Origin: Mesorhizobium sp. M4B.F.Ca.ET.203.01.1.1
GTDB taxonomy: Bacteria; Pseudomonadota; Alphaproteobacteria; Rhizobiales; Rhizobiaceae
Direction of reading: 5' to 3'
Assembly: GCF_004791025.1 (NCBI RefSeq)
Contig: NZ_SRUO01000005.1
Coordinates: 1 to 64,000 of the forward strand
Length of the DNA stretch: 64,000 bases
Positions 26,257-34,134 of this stretch are shown here, piece by piece; position 1 is the first letter of the stretch; each line of letters starts with the position of its first letter. The notes under the pieces are model-generated. The model made no database searches and had not been told where the DNA came from. It saw only the letters and a program-made list of their open reading frames with translations. The position numbers and the translations under genes are program-made.

Positions 26257-27494
26257 TGCGTGTCTCCGGGCTTGTCTCCGCCAACGACGAGCGGCGCGGC
26301 GCGGCGTTGGCCGACCGAGGCCCACAGCGCCATCAGCGGGCCGCCCAGCAATAGGAAGGGCGGCAGCAGGTTGGGGAAATAGATGCGTGTGTCGTGGATT
26401 GGGAACACCGTGAACTTCGCCAGCACGCCGAGCACCAGCGCCGCAAGCAGGATACCGGCGCGGCGCTCGAGGCGGAAACCGGCGCGGCCAAGCGCGTACC
26501 ATCCGGCCAGCGCCAGAACCGAGACGCCCACCCAACTGTTGGCGTTGATCGCACGCAGCAGCGAGACCGCGAAGGCCTTGAGGTAGGCCGCGAGCGAGAA
26601 TGGTGGTTCGAAGCCGTCCATGTTGTAGTGCTGCTCGATCGTGGAGAACCACAGATGCGGCCACCAGCCGGGATGCTGGGCCCAGTGCGAGATGGCGAAA
26701 TAGGCAATGAAGGAGGCGGCAAAGCCCGCCAACGCACCCCAGGCCTTTTGCCGGAAGACGATGATCAGCACAGCGAAGATCGCCAGGAAGACGATGTTGT
26801 CCGGCCGCGCCATGAAGGCGAGGAACAGCAGGATCGCGGTCGCCGCCTCGCGTCTGCGCACATAGGCGAACAGGCCGCCGAGGAACAGCGCCGCGCAAAG
26901 GAGGTCTGGCGTCGAGGCGCGCGCCGCATCGCCGAAATCGGCCATGATCAGCACCGCGCCGACTATCGGAGCCAGGGCCAGCGCGCCTTCCGAACGCAGC
27001 CAGATGAGCGTGATGCCGCCGAACAGCAGCACCGAGACCACGGAGACTAGCCGCATAGCCTCGACCGGCGACACGACATGGCTGAGGCCGGACAGGATCT
27101 CGGCATAGAGGAACTTGATCCGGTACATGCCGAGCAGCGAATGGAAGTCGGCGGCATTTTCCGCCATATGGCTGCGGTAGCCGCCGCCATCGTCGGTCAG
27201 CGTCTTGTAGTCGGCGGCCGAGACGCCCGCCTTAACCGTGCTGTAGGCATAGTCGTGCAGGACCTGCGGATCGGGATAGGTGCCTTCCTCGGCGACCGCC
27301 AGATAGGGCAGCATATCCCAGTTGGCGTCGGGCATGATCCAGGCCGTTGCCGCCGTCAAAAGGATGTAGAGCGAGAAAGCCGCCGCGCCGATGGGTGCCG
27401 CCAGCCGCGCATAGGTGCCCTCGCCCCAGGCGAGACCAGCCCCGGCGAACCGGTCGAGCGGATTGGTCGGGACAGTCGGCGGCCTGGTCAGCAT
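26253..27494 (-). CDS. Polytopic membrane protein, GT-C glycosyltransferase-like
   Basis: This 413-residue protein has about ten hydrophobic segments. The first periplasmic loop after TM1 contains PDANWDMLPYLAVA, where Asp residues sit as in GT-C enzymes that use polyprenyl-phosphate sugars. A later PIHDTRIYFPNLLPP segment is near the C-terminus. No Pfam-level motif is certain. It lies between the class III aminotransferase gene and the FkbM gene in the operon. If the operon makes a polyprenyl-phosphate sugar, this is the natural candidate for the transferase that spends it outside the membrane; that is inference. Confidence 0.65.
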   Translation of the reverse strand: MLTRPPTVPTNPLDRFAGAGLAWGEGTYARLAAPIGAAAFSLYILLTAATAWIMPDANWDMLPYLAVAEEGTYPDPQVLHDYAYSTVKAGVSAADYKTLTDDGGGYRSHMAENAADFHSLLGMYRIKFLYAEILSGLSHVVSPVEAMRLVSVVSVLLFGGITLIWLRSEGALALAPIVGAVLIMADFGDAARASTPDLLCAALFLGGLFAYVRRREAATAILLFLAFMARPDNIVFLAIFAVLIIVFRQKAWGALAGFAASFIAYFAISHWAQHPGWWPHLWFSTIEQHYNMDGFEPPFSLAAYLKAFAVSLLRAINANSWVGVSVLALAGWYALGRAGFRLERRAGILLAALVLGVLAKFTVFPIHDTRIYFPNLLPPFLLLGGPLMALWASVGQRRAAPLVVGGDKPGDTQ

Positions 27495-27512
27495 CGTTCT
27501 GCTCAGCGCCCT

Positions 27513-28988
27513 CTACTTGCCGACCTGGCTTTTGACGAAATCCTTCACGATCGCCACGATGCCGCGCGACAGAAGGTTGTCGAAGGCATCGACGAAGCGG
27601 TCGACATGCTCGCGCTGGCAGATCAGCGGCGGCTCCAGCCGGATGACGTTGCGATTGTATTCGGTGAAGGCCACGAGCACGTCGTAGTCGCGCAACAGCA
27701 GCGAGCCGACGAAGCCGGACAGCGAGCCCTTCAGCTTGTCGTCGAGCACGCTGACGATCGGCCGCAGCACCATCGGCAGGGTCTGCGAGAAATCGTGGAA
27801 CTCGAGCCCGATCATAAAACCCTTGCCGCGCACGTCCTTGATGATCTTCGGATACTTCTCCTTGAGCGCCTGCAGGCGCTGCAGAAGGTAGTCGCCCGTC
27901 GCGGCCGCATTGTCGATCAGGCCTTCGTCGTAGAGCACGTTGAGCCCCTCGATCGCGGTGACGCAGGCTTCGCCCATGCCGCCGAAAGTCGCCATGGCAT
28001 GGATCATCGCCGTCTTCGGCGTGCCATAGGCCTTCATGTAGACGTCGCGCCTGGCGATCATGGCGCCGACCGCCGCCTTGCCGGCGCCGAGCGATTTCGC
28101 CAGCGCCGTCACGTCCGGCACGACACCGTAGTGCTCGAAAGCGTAGAAGCGGCCGGAGCGGCCATAGCCGCACTGCACCTCGTCGGCGACCCACAGCACG
28201 CCGTACTGGTCGCAAAGCGCGCGCAGCTTCTGCCAGTATTCGCCAGGCGCCTGGATGATGCCGCCGCCGCCCTGGATGGTTTCGAGCACGATGACGCCGA
28301 TCTCGGGATCGCTCCTGAACAGGCGCTCGACCGCATCGATGTCGGCGAAGGGCACCCGCACCACATTGTCCGCCACCTTGAAGTCGGCGCGGTAGAGCGA
28401 ACCGTCGGTGATCGCCAGCACGCCCTTGGTCTTGCCGTGGAATGAATTCTCCGCATAGACGACCTTCGGCCGCTTCGGGCCGGCGGCGCGCTCGGCAAGC
28501 TTCACCGCCGCTTCCATGGCTTCCGAACCGGACGAGCCGAGGAACACCATGTCGAGGTCGCCGGGCGAGCACTTGGCGATGTTGTGCGCAAGGGCCGCTG
28601 CATATTGCGACATGAAAGCGATGGCGATTTCCTGCCGCTTCTCCTCCTGGAATTTCTTGCGTGCTTCGAGGATGCGCGGATGGTTGTGGCCGAAGGCCAG
28701 CGAGCCGAAGCCGCCGAAGAAGTCGAGGATCTTGCGGCCGTTCTGGTCGATGTAGAACATGCCCTCGGCGCGCTCGATCTTGACCTTGTGGAAGCCGAGC
28801 AGCTTCATGAAATGCAGCTGGCCCGGATTGAGATGCGCCTTGAACAGGTCGGTGATGCGGGCGACGTCCATCGCCTTGGCCTGCTCGACGCTGATCAGCT
28901 CGGGCTTGGCGATGGTGGCGGGCGACAGCGCCGGCGCCTCGACCAGCGTGCGCGTGCCCGTGTGTTCCGGCTTGGCCATGACGGTCAT
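27513..28988 (-). CDS. Class III PLP aminotransferase
   Basis: This 491-residue fold-type I aminotransferase has MVFLGSSGSEAMEAAVKLA (PLP phosphate loop), VYAENSFHGKT, WVADEVQCGYGRSG with the Asp that contacts the pyridine ring, and the Schiff-base Lys in TALAKSLGAGKAAVG. It is longer than acetylornithine aminotransferases by an N-terminal arm of about 60 residues. Related enzymes act on omega-amino or keto-sugar/polyol aldehydes. Placed between a sugar epimerase and a GT-C-like protein, it might add an amino group to a sugar or an exotic lipid head; this is unproven. Confidence 0.85.
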   Translation of the reverse strand: MTVMAKPEHTGTRTLVEAPALSPATIAKPELISVEQAKAMDVARITDLFKAHLNPGQLHFMKLLGFHKVKIERAEGMFYIDQNGRKILDFFGGFGSLAFGHNHPRILEARKKFQEEKRQEIAIAFMSQYAAALAHNIAKCSPGDLDMVFLGSSGSEAMEAAVKLAERAAGPKRPKVVYAENSFHGKTKGVLAITDGSLYRADFKVADNVVRVPFADIDAVERLFRSDPEIGVIVLETIQGGGGIIQAPGEYWQKLRALCDQYGVLWVADEVQCGYGRSGRFYAFEHYGVVPDVTALAKSLGAGKAAVGAMIARRDVYMKAYGTPKTAMIHAMATFGGMGEACVTAIEGLNVLYDEGLIDNAAATGDYLLQRLQALKEKYPKIIKDVRGKGFMIGLEFHDFSQTLPMVLRPIVSVLDDKLKGSLSGFVGSLLLRDYDVLVAFTEYNRNVIRLEPPLICQREHVDRFVDAFDNLLSRGIVAIVKDFVKSQVGK

Positions 28989-29013
28989 CTGAAAAATCTC
29001 CCCTTCGTCGCCT

Positions 29014-30021
29014 TTATTCGGCAGGAACGTGTTTGGTGGCGACGGCGTGGCCGTCCTTCTTGGCGCGGTACTCGCTGTAGGCGGCGATCAGCATGTCCTC
29101 GTCGCGATATTGCGGCACCCAGCCGAGCTGGCGCTCGGCCTTGGACACGTCGAGCACGCACTCCTCGTCGGCGATCAGATACTGCTCCGGATCCATGATC
29201 GGCATGTTCATGAGGTCGAGCAGGTCGAGCGTGCGCTTGACCGCCCAGCCCGGTGTCGGGATCAGGACCGATTTCGAACCGGCATGCCGGATCAGGTCGC
29301 CGAGCAGCTTCTTCACCGGCGGCGGGTTGAGGGAGCCGAGATTATAGGCCTCGTTCGGCACGCCGGCCTTCCAGGCCGCGCGGGCAGCTTCCGCGCAGTC
29401 GAAAACAGAGATGAACTGGTAGGGATTCTTGCCCGAGCCGATCATCGGCACGGGCAAATTCCAGTCGATCAGCTTGAACAGTTTTTCCAAAATGCCGAGG
29501 CGGCCGGGGCCGATGATCAGGCGCGGCCTGAACAGCGAGATCGACATGCCGCGCTTGCGCCGTTCGGCAGCCAGCTCCTCGGTCCTCAACTTCGACAGGC
29601 CGTACTCGCCGAGCGGCGCGACCGGATGCTCCTCGGTCATCGGCATCGTCACCGTGTGCCCGTAGATCATGTCGGTCGTGTAGTGGACGAGCTTCGAGGC
29701 GCCGGCCTTGTCCATCGCCTTCATGATGTTCTCGGTGCCGTGGAAATTCACCGGGAAGAAGAAGTCGTGCCGCTTGGCGCGCACCTGGATCGGCGACAGC
29801 ATCTTCGCCGACAGGTTGTAGACCATGTCCTCTCCCCTGAGCCCGACGGTCGCGACAGAGGCCGGATCGGTGACGTCACATGTGACGAAACGAGCCGAGC
29901 GATAATGCGGCAGATCGCTCTTGACGATGTCGGCGACAACGACCTCTTCGCCGTCGGCAACAAGCTTGGGGGCAAGGTGGCGGCCGACGAAACCGTCGCC
30001 GCCGAAAATCACATGTCTCAT
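29014..30021 (-). CDS. NAD-dependent epimerase/dehydratase (extended SDR)
   Basis: This 335-residue extended SDR has the Rossmann motif VIFGGDGFVGRHLA at the N-terminus, the YTTDMIYG strand, the catalytic pair YGLSK near residue 141 and RPRLIIGPGR. The substrate is likely a nucleotide or lipid-linked sugar. Its ATG overlaps the end of the small transporter gene, and the aminotransferase gene starts 25 nt after its stop. It is not the short-chain DprE2 type, which is noteworthy because the operon carries a DprE1-like oxidase. Confidence 0.87.
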   Translation of the reverse strand: MRHVIFGGDGFVGRHLAPKLVADGEEVVVADIVKSDLPHYRSARFVTCDVTDPASVATVGLRGEDMVYNLSAKMLSPIQVRAKRHDFFFPVNFHGTENIMKAMDKAGASKLVHYTTDMIYGHTVTMPMTEEHPVAPLGEYGLSKLRTEELAAERRKRGMSISLFRPRLIIGPGRLGILEKLFKLIDWNLPVPMIGSGKNPYQFISVFDCAEAARAAWKAGVPNEAYNLGSLNPPPVKKLLGDLIRHAGSKSVLIPTPGWAVKRTLDLLDLMNMPIMDPEQYLIADEECVLDVSKAERQLGWVPQYRDEDMLIAAYSEYRAKKDGHAVATKHVPAE

Positions 30022-30452
30022 CGAACGATCTCGCTTGTGCCGATCTTGTCTTGGGTGATGGAAGCGGTCCGGTCCTCGTGCCCTCGCCCACTTTGGGCGA
30101 TCAGCACCGTGCCGACGCAGATGCAGGCGATGCCAGCGACGCGCCAGCCATTGAGGTCCTCGCGGAAAACGAAATAGGCGAAGACGGCGACCGCGACATA
30201 GGCGAGGCTAAGAAATGGATAGGCGAAGCTGAGCTCGACTTTGGACAGCACATAGAGATGCGAAGCCATCGAGATGACGAAGGTGCAGAGCCCGAGGAAC
30301 ACCCACGGGCTGAAGACGATCTGCAGCAGCTTTAGCAGCGGATTGGTGCCCTCGAACGAAATTGGCCCGAGCGACATCATGCCTTGCTTCAGCATCAGCT
30401 GGGCCGCCGCATTGGTCATGACCGTGAAGAGAATGAAGACGATGTATTTCAT
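30018..30452 (-). CDS. EamA/SMR-like small membrane transporter
   Basis: This 144-residue protein has four predicted membrane helices: residues 2-18, a helix near 40-60, and two C-terminal helices (FLSLAYVAVAVFAYFVF and VAGIACICVGTVLIAQS). This is half an EamA unit, as in ArnE/ArnF-type polyprenyl-phosphate-sugar flippases. The P-F-L-S-L-A-Y motif before helix 3 is typical. In this operon it is a good candidate flippase for a lipid-linked sugar. A C-terminal hydrophilic tail (GHEDRTASITQDK) follows. The start at 30452 gives the helix at once. Confidence 0.75.
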   Translation of the reverse strand: MKYIVFILFTVMTNAAAQLMLKQGMMSLGPISFEGTNPLLKLLQIVFSPWVFLGLCTFVISMASHLYVLSKVELSFAYPFLSLAYVAVAVFAYFVFREDLNGWRVAGIACICVGTVLIAQSGRGHEDRTASITQDKIGTSEIVR

Positions 30453-30573
30453 TGTTGCCACCCCGCCCGCAGCGGTCCTATTACAAACCTGCAAACATTT
30501 CGTGAAGTCACGTGACTGTTTGAGTAAACCCTGGCTTTAACGCTTCTTTTACCAAGATTTATTCGAATTCTAC

Positions 30574-31926
30574 CTATTCCGCCGCTTGCGCAGCTCCCTG
30601 CCGTTCATCCAGTTTCTTTGCCGTGCGCGCCCAGAAGTCGGACATGAAGGCGGGATCGCGCACAGCTTCCAGCCGCGGCCAGTCCGGGAAGGATGCCGCG
30701 AAGGTCTCGGCGCCCATGCGCGCGTCCTTGTATGGGTTGACCGCGCCGCCCGCCTCGATCGTAATGCGGTCGAGTTCGGCAAGCAGCCTGAGCGTCTTTT
30801 CGCCCCGGTTGGGGAAGTCGAGCGTCAGCGTGAAGCCTGGCCTCGGGAACGACAGCAGCGCCGGCGAGTGGACCTTGCCAAAACGCTTCAGCACGGTGAG
30901 AAAGGACCCCTGCCCGGCGCGCCTTGCCGCTTCCAGCAGCGCCGGCACGGCATGCCGCGCCGGCCCCTCCGGCACCACGCTCTGGTGCTGGAAAAGGCCC
31001 TTCGGTCCATAGAGCCGGTTCCAGTCGCCAACACCGTCGAGCGGAAAGAAAAAGCCCTGGTAGCCGACCTGGCGCGGCGCCGCCGATCGCCCCTTCTTCC
31101 ATCGATAGGCAGCATTGAAAGCAGTCAGGAACGGCCGGTTGAGCACATTGAATGGCGGCTGCAGCGGCACCGAAAGGCGCGCGCCGGCACGGGACGCCGC
31201 ATGCAAACCATGCTCGGCATGGTTGCCGGTGAACAGCAGGCCGCGCCCTCGCCCTCCGGCGAGCTGGTCGATCCAGGCGACGGCGTACTCATTGGCCTGG
31301 TCGGCCGCTTCGGTCAGCTCGAAGAATTCGCCGAGATCGCCAAAGGGCGTCGCCTTCTCGACGATGTCGAGCGAAGGCACCCGCATGAGCCGGATCGACG
31401 CCGACAGGATCAGCCCGGTCAGCCCCATGCCGCCGATGGTTGCCCGAAACAGCCGGGCATTGCTGGTCGCCGAGCAGCGATAGGTCTTGCCGTCCGAGCG
31501 CAGCAGCGTCAGCGATTCGACATGGCAGCCGAAGGTGCCGCGCCGGTGATGGTTCTTGCCGTGGACGTCGTTGGCGATTGCCCCGCCGAGCGTCACGAAC
31601 TGCGTGCCGGGAACCACCGCCGGGAAAAAGCCGTGGGGTGCGGCGTGGGCGATGATGTCGCACAACAGAACGCCGGCATCCGCCTCCAGCACACCCGTCT
31701 CGGCGTTGAACGCGCGGACGCGGTTGAGCGGCCGCATGTCGACCACCGAGCCGGCCTGGTTCTGGCAGGTGTCGCCATAGGAACGGCCATTGCCATAGCC
31801 GAGCAAGGAACCGTCCTTCGCCGCGCCGCTCTTCAGCAGCGCGATGGCGTCTTCCGCAGGGATCGCATGGCGCGCCGCCGGCGTGGCGCGGCCGAAACTT
31901 TGGAAACTGTAAGCGGCCATGCTCAC
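30574..31926 (-). CDS. DprE1-like FAD-binding oxidase
   Basis: This 450-residue VAO/PCMH-fold flavoprotein resembles decaprenylphosphoryl-beta-D-ribose 2-oxidase. The FAD-binding half shows GYGNGRSYGDTCQN, VVPGTQFVTLGGAIANDVHGKNHH and SNARLFRATIGGMGLTG. The GRSYGD and DVHGKNHH stretches match the DprE1 family closely. Mycobacterial DprE1 oxidises the 2-OH of decaprenylphosphoryl-ribose on the way to arabinose. It overlaps the HAD-UbiA gene by 4 nt, so the pair is coupled. The Cys targeted by benzothiazinones in mycobacteria was not checked here. Confidence 0.83.
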   Translation of the reverse strand: MSMAAYSFQSFGRATPAARHAIPAEDAIALLKSGAAKDGSLLGYGNGRSYGDTCQNQAGSVVDMRPLNRVRAFNAETGVLEADAGVLLCDIIAHAAPHGFFPAVVPGTQFVTLGGAIANDVHGKNHHRRGTFGCHVESLTLLRSDGKTYRCSATSNARLFRATIGGMGLTGLILSASIRLMRVPSLDIVEKATPFGDLGEFFELTEAADQANEYAVAWIDQLAGGRGRGLLFTGNHAEHGLHAASRAGARLSVPLQPPFNVLNRPFLTAFNAAYRWKKGRSAAPRQVGYQGFFFPLDGVGDWNRLYGPKGLFQHQSVVPEGPARHAVPALLEAARRAGQGSFLTVLKRFGKVHSPALLSFPRPGFTLTLDFPNRGEKTLRLLAELDRITIEAGGAVNPYKDARMGAETFAASFPDWPRLEAVRDPAFMSDFWARTAKKLDERQGAAQAAE

Positions 31927-33356
31927 CAGCCTCCGGCAACCAGGAACGCCGCGCCGATGGCGACGACGATCTGGCTGCGCCAGTCGCGGATGATGAAGAC
32001 GACCGGATCGTCATGCATCTCGTCGCGGCGGGCGAGGATCCAGACGCGCATGGTGAGATAGAGCACGATCGGCGCCAGTGGCCAGACCAGCCACGGATGC
32101 GGATAGAGTTCGCGCACCGAGACGCTGTCCATGTAGAGCGCCAGCACCAGCGCCGAGGAGAAGGCCGAGGCCATGCCCGCCTGGGCGACGATCTCCTGGT
32201 CCTCGGTGCGGTAGCCGCGGCCGGCAATGCGCTCGCCGGCCGGGATGGCGGTGGTGCGCAATTCGACGAAGCGCTTCACCAGCGCCAACGACAGGAAGAA
32301 GAAGATCGAGAAGGCGAGCAGCCAGAACGAGACGTCGACGCCGGTCGCCGCCGCGCCCGCCAGCACCCGGATCGTGTAGAGGCCGGCGAGCGTCAGCACG
32401 TCGACCAGCAGCATGCGCTTGAACGACAGCGAATAGGCCGTGGTGACGACCATGTAGCCGCCCAGCACGCCGAGGAATTCGATCGGCAGCGCCAGTCCGG
32501 CGGCAATGCCGATGGCGATCAAGGCCACCATCGCGCCGAAGCCGAAAGGGATCGACAGCGCGCCGCTTGCGAAGGGGCGATAGCGCTTGGTCGGATGCTT
32601 GCGGTCGAGCGCGAGGTCGAAGAAGTCGTTGAGGATATAGATGGCCGAGGCCACCGCGCTGAAGGAAATGAACGCCAGCACGCATTCCCAGATCATGTCG
32701 ATGTTGAAGTACTCGTGCGACAGCACCATCGGTACCGCGATCAGCGCGTTCTTCAGCCATTGATGCACGCGCAGCATCTTGACGAATGTCTTCAAGGTCG
32801 GCTTCGGCGCCGCAACCGTTTCGCCGCCATGCGCGGCCTGCCAGCGCGCCGCATGACGGTCGGGCGCCACGATGATCGCGCTACGCGCGGCGTCGAAGAC
32901 CTTGAGGTCGTGCCGGCTGTTGCCGGCATAGTCGAAGCCGCCGTCGCCATAAGCGGCGACCAGCGAGTCGCGTTTCCTGCCCGAGGTCATGTTGTGCGGG
33001 CCATCGGTCGCCAGCACGCGATCGAAAATGCCGAGATGCGAAGCGATCGCCTCCGCGAACTTGCGCGGCGTGCCGGTCGCCAGCACGATCAGGCGGCCCT
33101 CGTGGTGATCGGTGCGAAGCCGCTCGAGCAGCACCTCACGATAGGGCAGCGAAGCCGGATCGATATCGATGCGGGCGGCGATCTCCTGCTTCAAGCGCGC
33201 CGGGCCGCCTGCCAGCCAGAACGGCACCATGAAGACATAGAGCGGGTTCTTCTTGAGAAGGATGAACAGGCCTTCCCACAGAAGATCGGTTGCAATCAGC
33301 GTGCCGTCGAGATCGACCGCAAGCGGAATTGCGTTCCTATCCGACCGCGCGTCCAT
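31923..33356 (-). CDS. HAD-UbiA fusion, decaprenyl-phosphate phosphoribosyltransferase-like
   Basis: This 477-residue protein has two parts. Residues about 10-200 form a HAD phosphatase domain with the nucleophile motif VDLDGTLIATD, a later ATGTPRKF (motif II Thr) and GNSRHDLKVFD (motif IV acids). Residues about 215-477 form a UbiA prenyltransferase domain with the Asp-rich motif NDFFDLALDRKHPTKRYRP, typical of DPPR synthases rather than UbiA proper, and eight to nine helices. One chain could therefore attach phosphoribose to a polyprenyl phosphate and remove the 5-phosphate. The start at 33356 precedes the HAD motif by only a few residues; the upstream in-frame extension lacks conservation. 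Confidence 0.85.
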   Translation of the reverse strand: MDARSDRNAIPLAVDLDGTLIATDLLWEGLFILLKKNPLYVFMVPFWLAGGPARLKQEIAARIDIDPASLPYREVLLERLRTDHHEGRLIVLATGTPRKFAEAIASHLGIFDRVLATDGPHNMTSGRKRDSLVAAYGDGGFDYAGNSRHDLKVFDAARSAIIVAPDRHAARWQAAHGGETVAAPKPTLKTFVKMLRVHQWLKNALIAVPMVLSHEYFNIDMIWECVLAFISFSAVASAIYILNDFFDLALDRKHPTKRYRPFASGALSIPFGFGAMVALIAIGIAAGLALPIEFLGVLGGYMVVTTAYSLSFKRMLLVDVLTLAGLYTIRVLAGAAATGVDVSFWLLAFSIFFFLSLALVKRFVELRTTAIPAGERIAGRGYRTEDQEIVAQAGMASAFSSALVLALYMDSVSVRELYPHPWLVWPLAPIVLYLTMRVWILARRDEMHDDPVVFIIRDWRSQIVVAIGAAFLVAGGW

Positions 33357-33510
33357 GATTCCCTGCCTGCCTGATCCTTCGCGCCGCGTTTGGGCGTCTT
33401 CGCGACCGGTATAGCGGGGAACGGCGTAGCGAACGTTAAAACGCCCGGTTGCATCCGGTGTGTACGGTGGTATTTCCCCCGTCATTGTTAAACGACTGCT
33501 ACCGGAAACA

Positions 33511-33540
33511 ATAAAAGGCCGGGCAATGTGCCCGGCCTTC
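33511..33540 (-). terminator. Rho-independent terminator
   Basis: GGCCGGGC (33517-33524) pairs with GCCCGGCC (33530-33537). On the minus strand the stem is followed by TTTTATTG. It ends the short exported-protein transcript (33577-33840). Confidence 0.85.
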
Positions 33541-33576
33541 GCAAGAGATGCTGCCTTGGTTACTTGATGCGGACGA

Positions 33577-33840
33577 CTACTTGATGCGGCCGACGCCGCC
33601 CGAGATCTCGACCGTCTCCGAGCCGGTCAAGGCTTCGAGGTCACCATTGGGCAAAGTGACGAAACAGCCGTTCGGGCAGAATTCCACGGTTTCGCCGGCG
33701 GCCAGCGCCAGCTCCGTCTTGCCGCCGCCCTCGGTCACGATCAGCGTCCTGGTCTCGGCGTCCTTGTTGACCGCGCTGGCGGCAAAAGCCGACCCGCTCA
33801 CGGCCAGGAAAGCGATGGCGGCGACGACAGACTTCCACAT
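33577..33840 (-). CDS. Small exported protein of unknown function
   Basis: This 87-residue protein has a signal peptide (MWKSVVAAIAFLAVSGSAFA, cleavage about residue 20) followed by a short soluble domain. It holds two closely spaced cysteines (EFCPNGCF) and an acidic LTGSETVEISGGVGRIK end. The C-x4-C pair could form a disulfide or bind metal in the periplasm. The start at 33840 gives the signal peptide; a longer upstream frame does not. It is transcribed alone and ends at its own terminator. No family was recognised. Confidence 0.65.
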   Translation of the reverse strand: MWKSVVAAIAFLAVSGSAFAASAVNKDAETRTLIVTEGGGKTELALAAGETVEFCPNGCFVTLPNGDLEALTGSETVEISGGVGRIK

Positions 33841-34134
33841 TTTGCAATACCGGTGTTTCCACACCGCCTCTTGTTGCATTTCGCAAGGCATTCTCGCCCT
33901 TTGCATGCGAGCTTATATGAGATCGAAGCTGAACCGCAACTGAATGCCGCATTCATGCCGCAATTGGTTTGCGAGCACGCTGCGGCGTCTCCAAGGTGTA
34001 CTGAGATTCAGGTCAGGCCGTGTCGAAAACGGTGGGTTCCGAGAACCGGAGCGGAGCGTACATAAAGTAGGTGAGCACCGGAAGCGCAGGCAGCCGCCGT
34101 TTGCAGGCCGGCCTCACCTGAATATCAGCCCACC
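33841..34134. other. Gene-free spacer
   Basis: This spacer of almost 300 nt lies between the small exported-protein gene and the MscS-family gene, both on the minus strand. An imperfect GGTGAG/CTCACC hairpin (about 34071-34121) could be a weak terminator for the MscS gene, but it lacks a T-run. No open frame or other structure was convincing. Confidence 0.5.
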
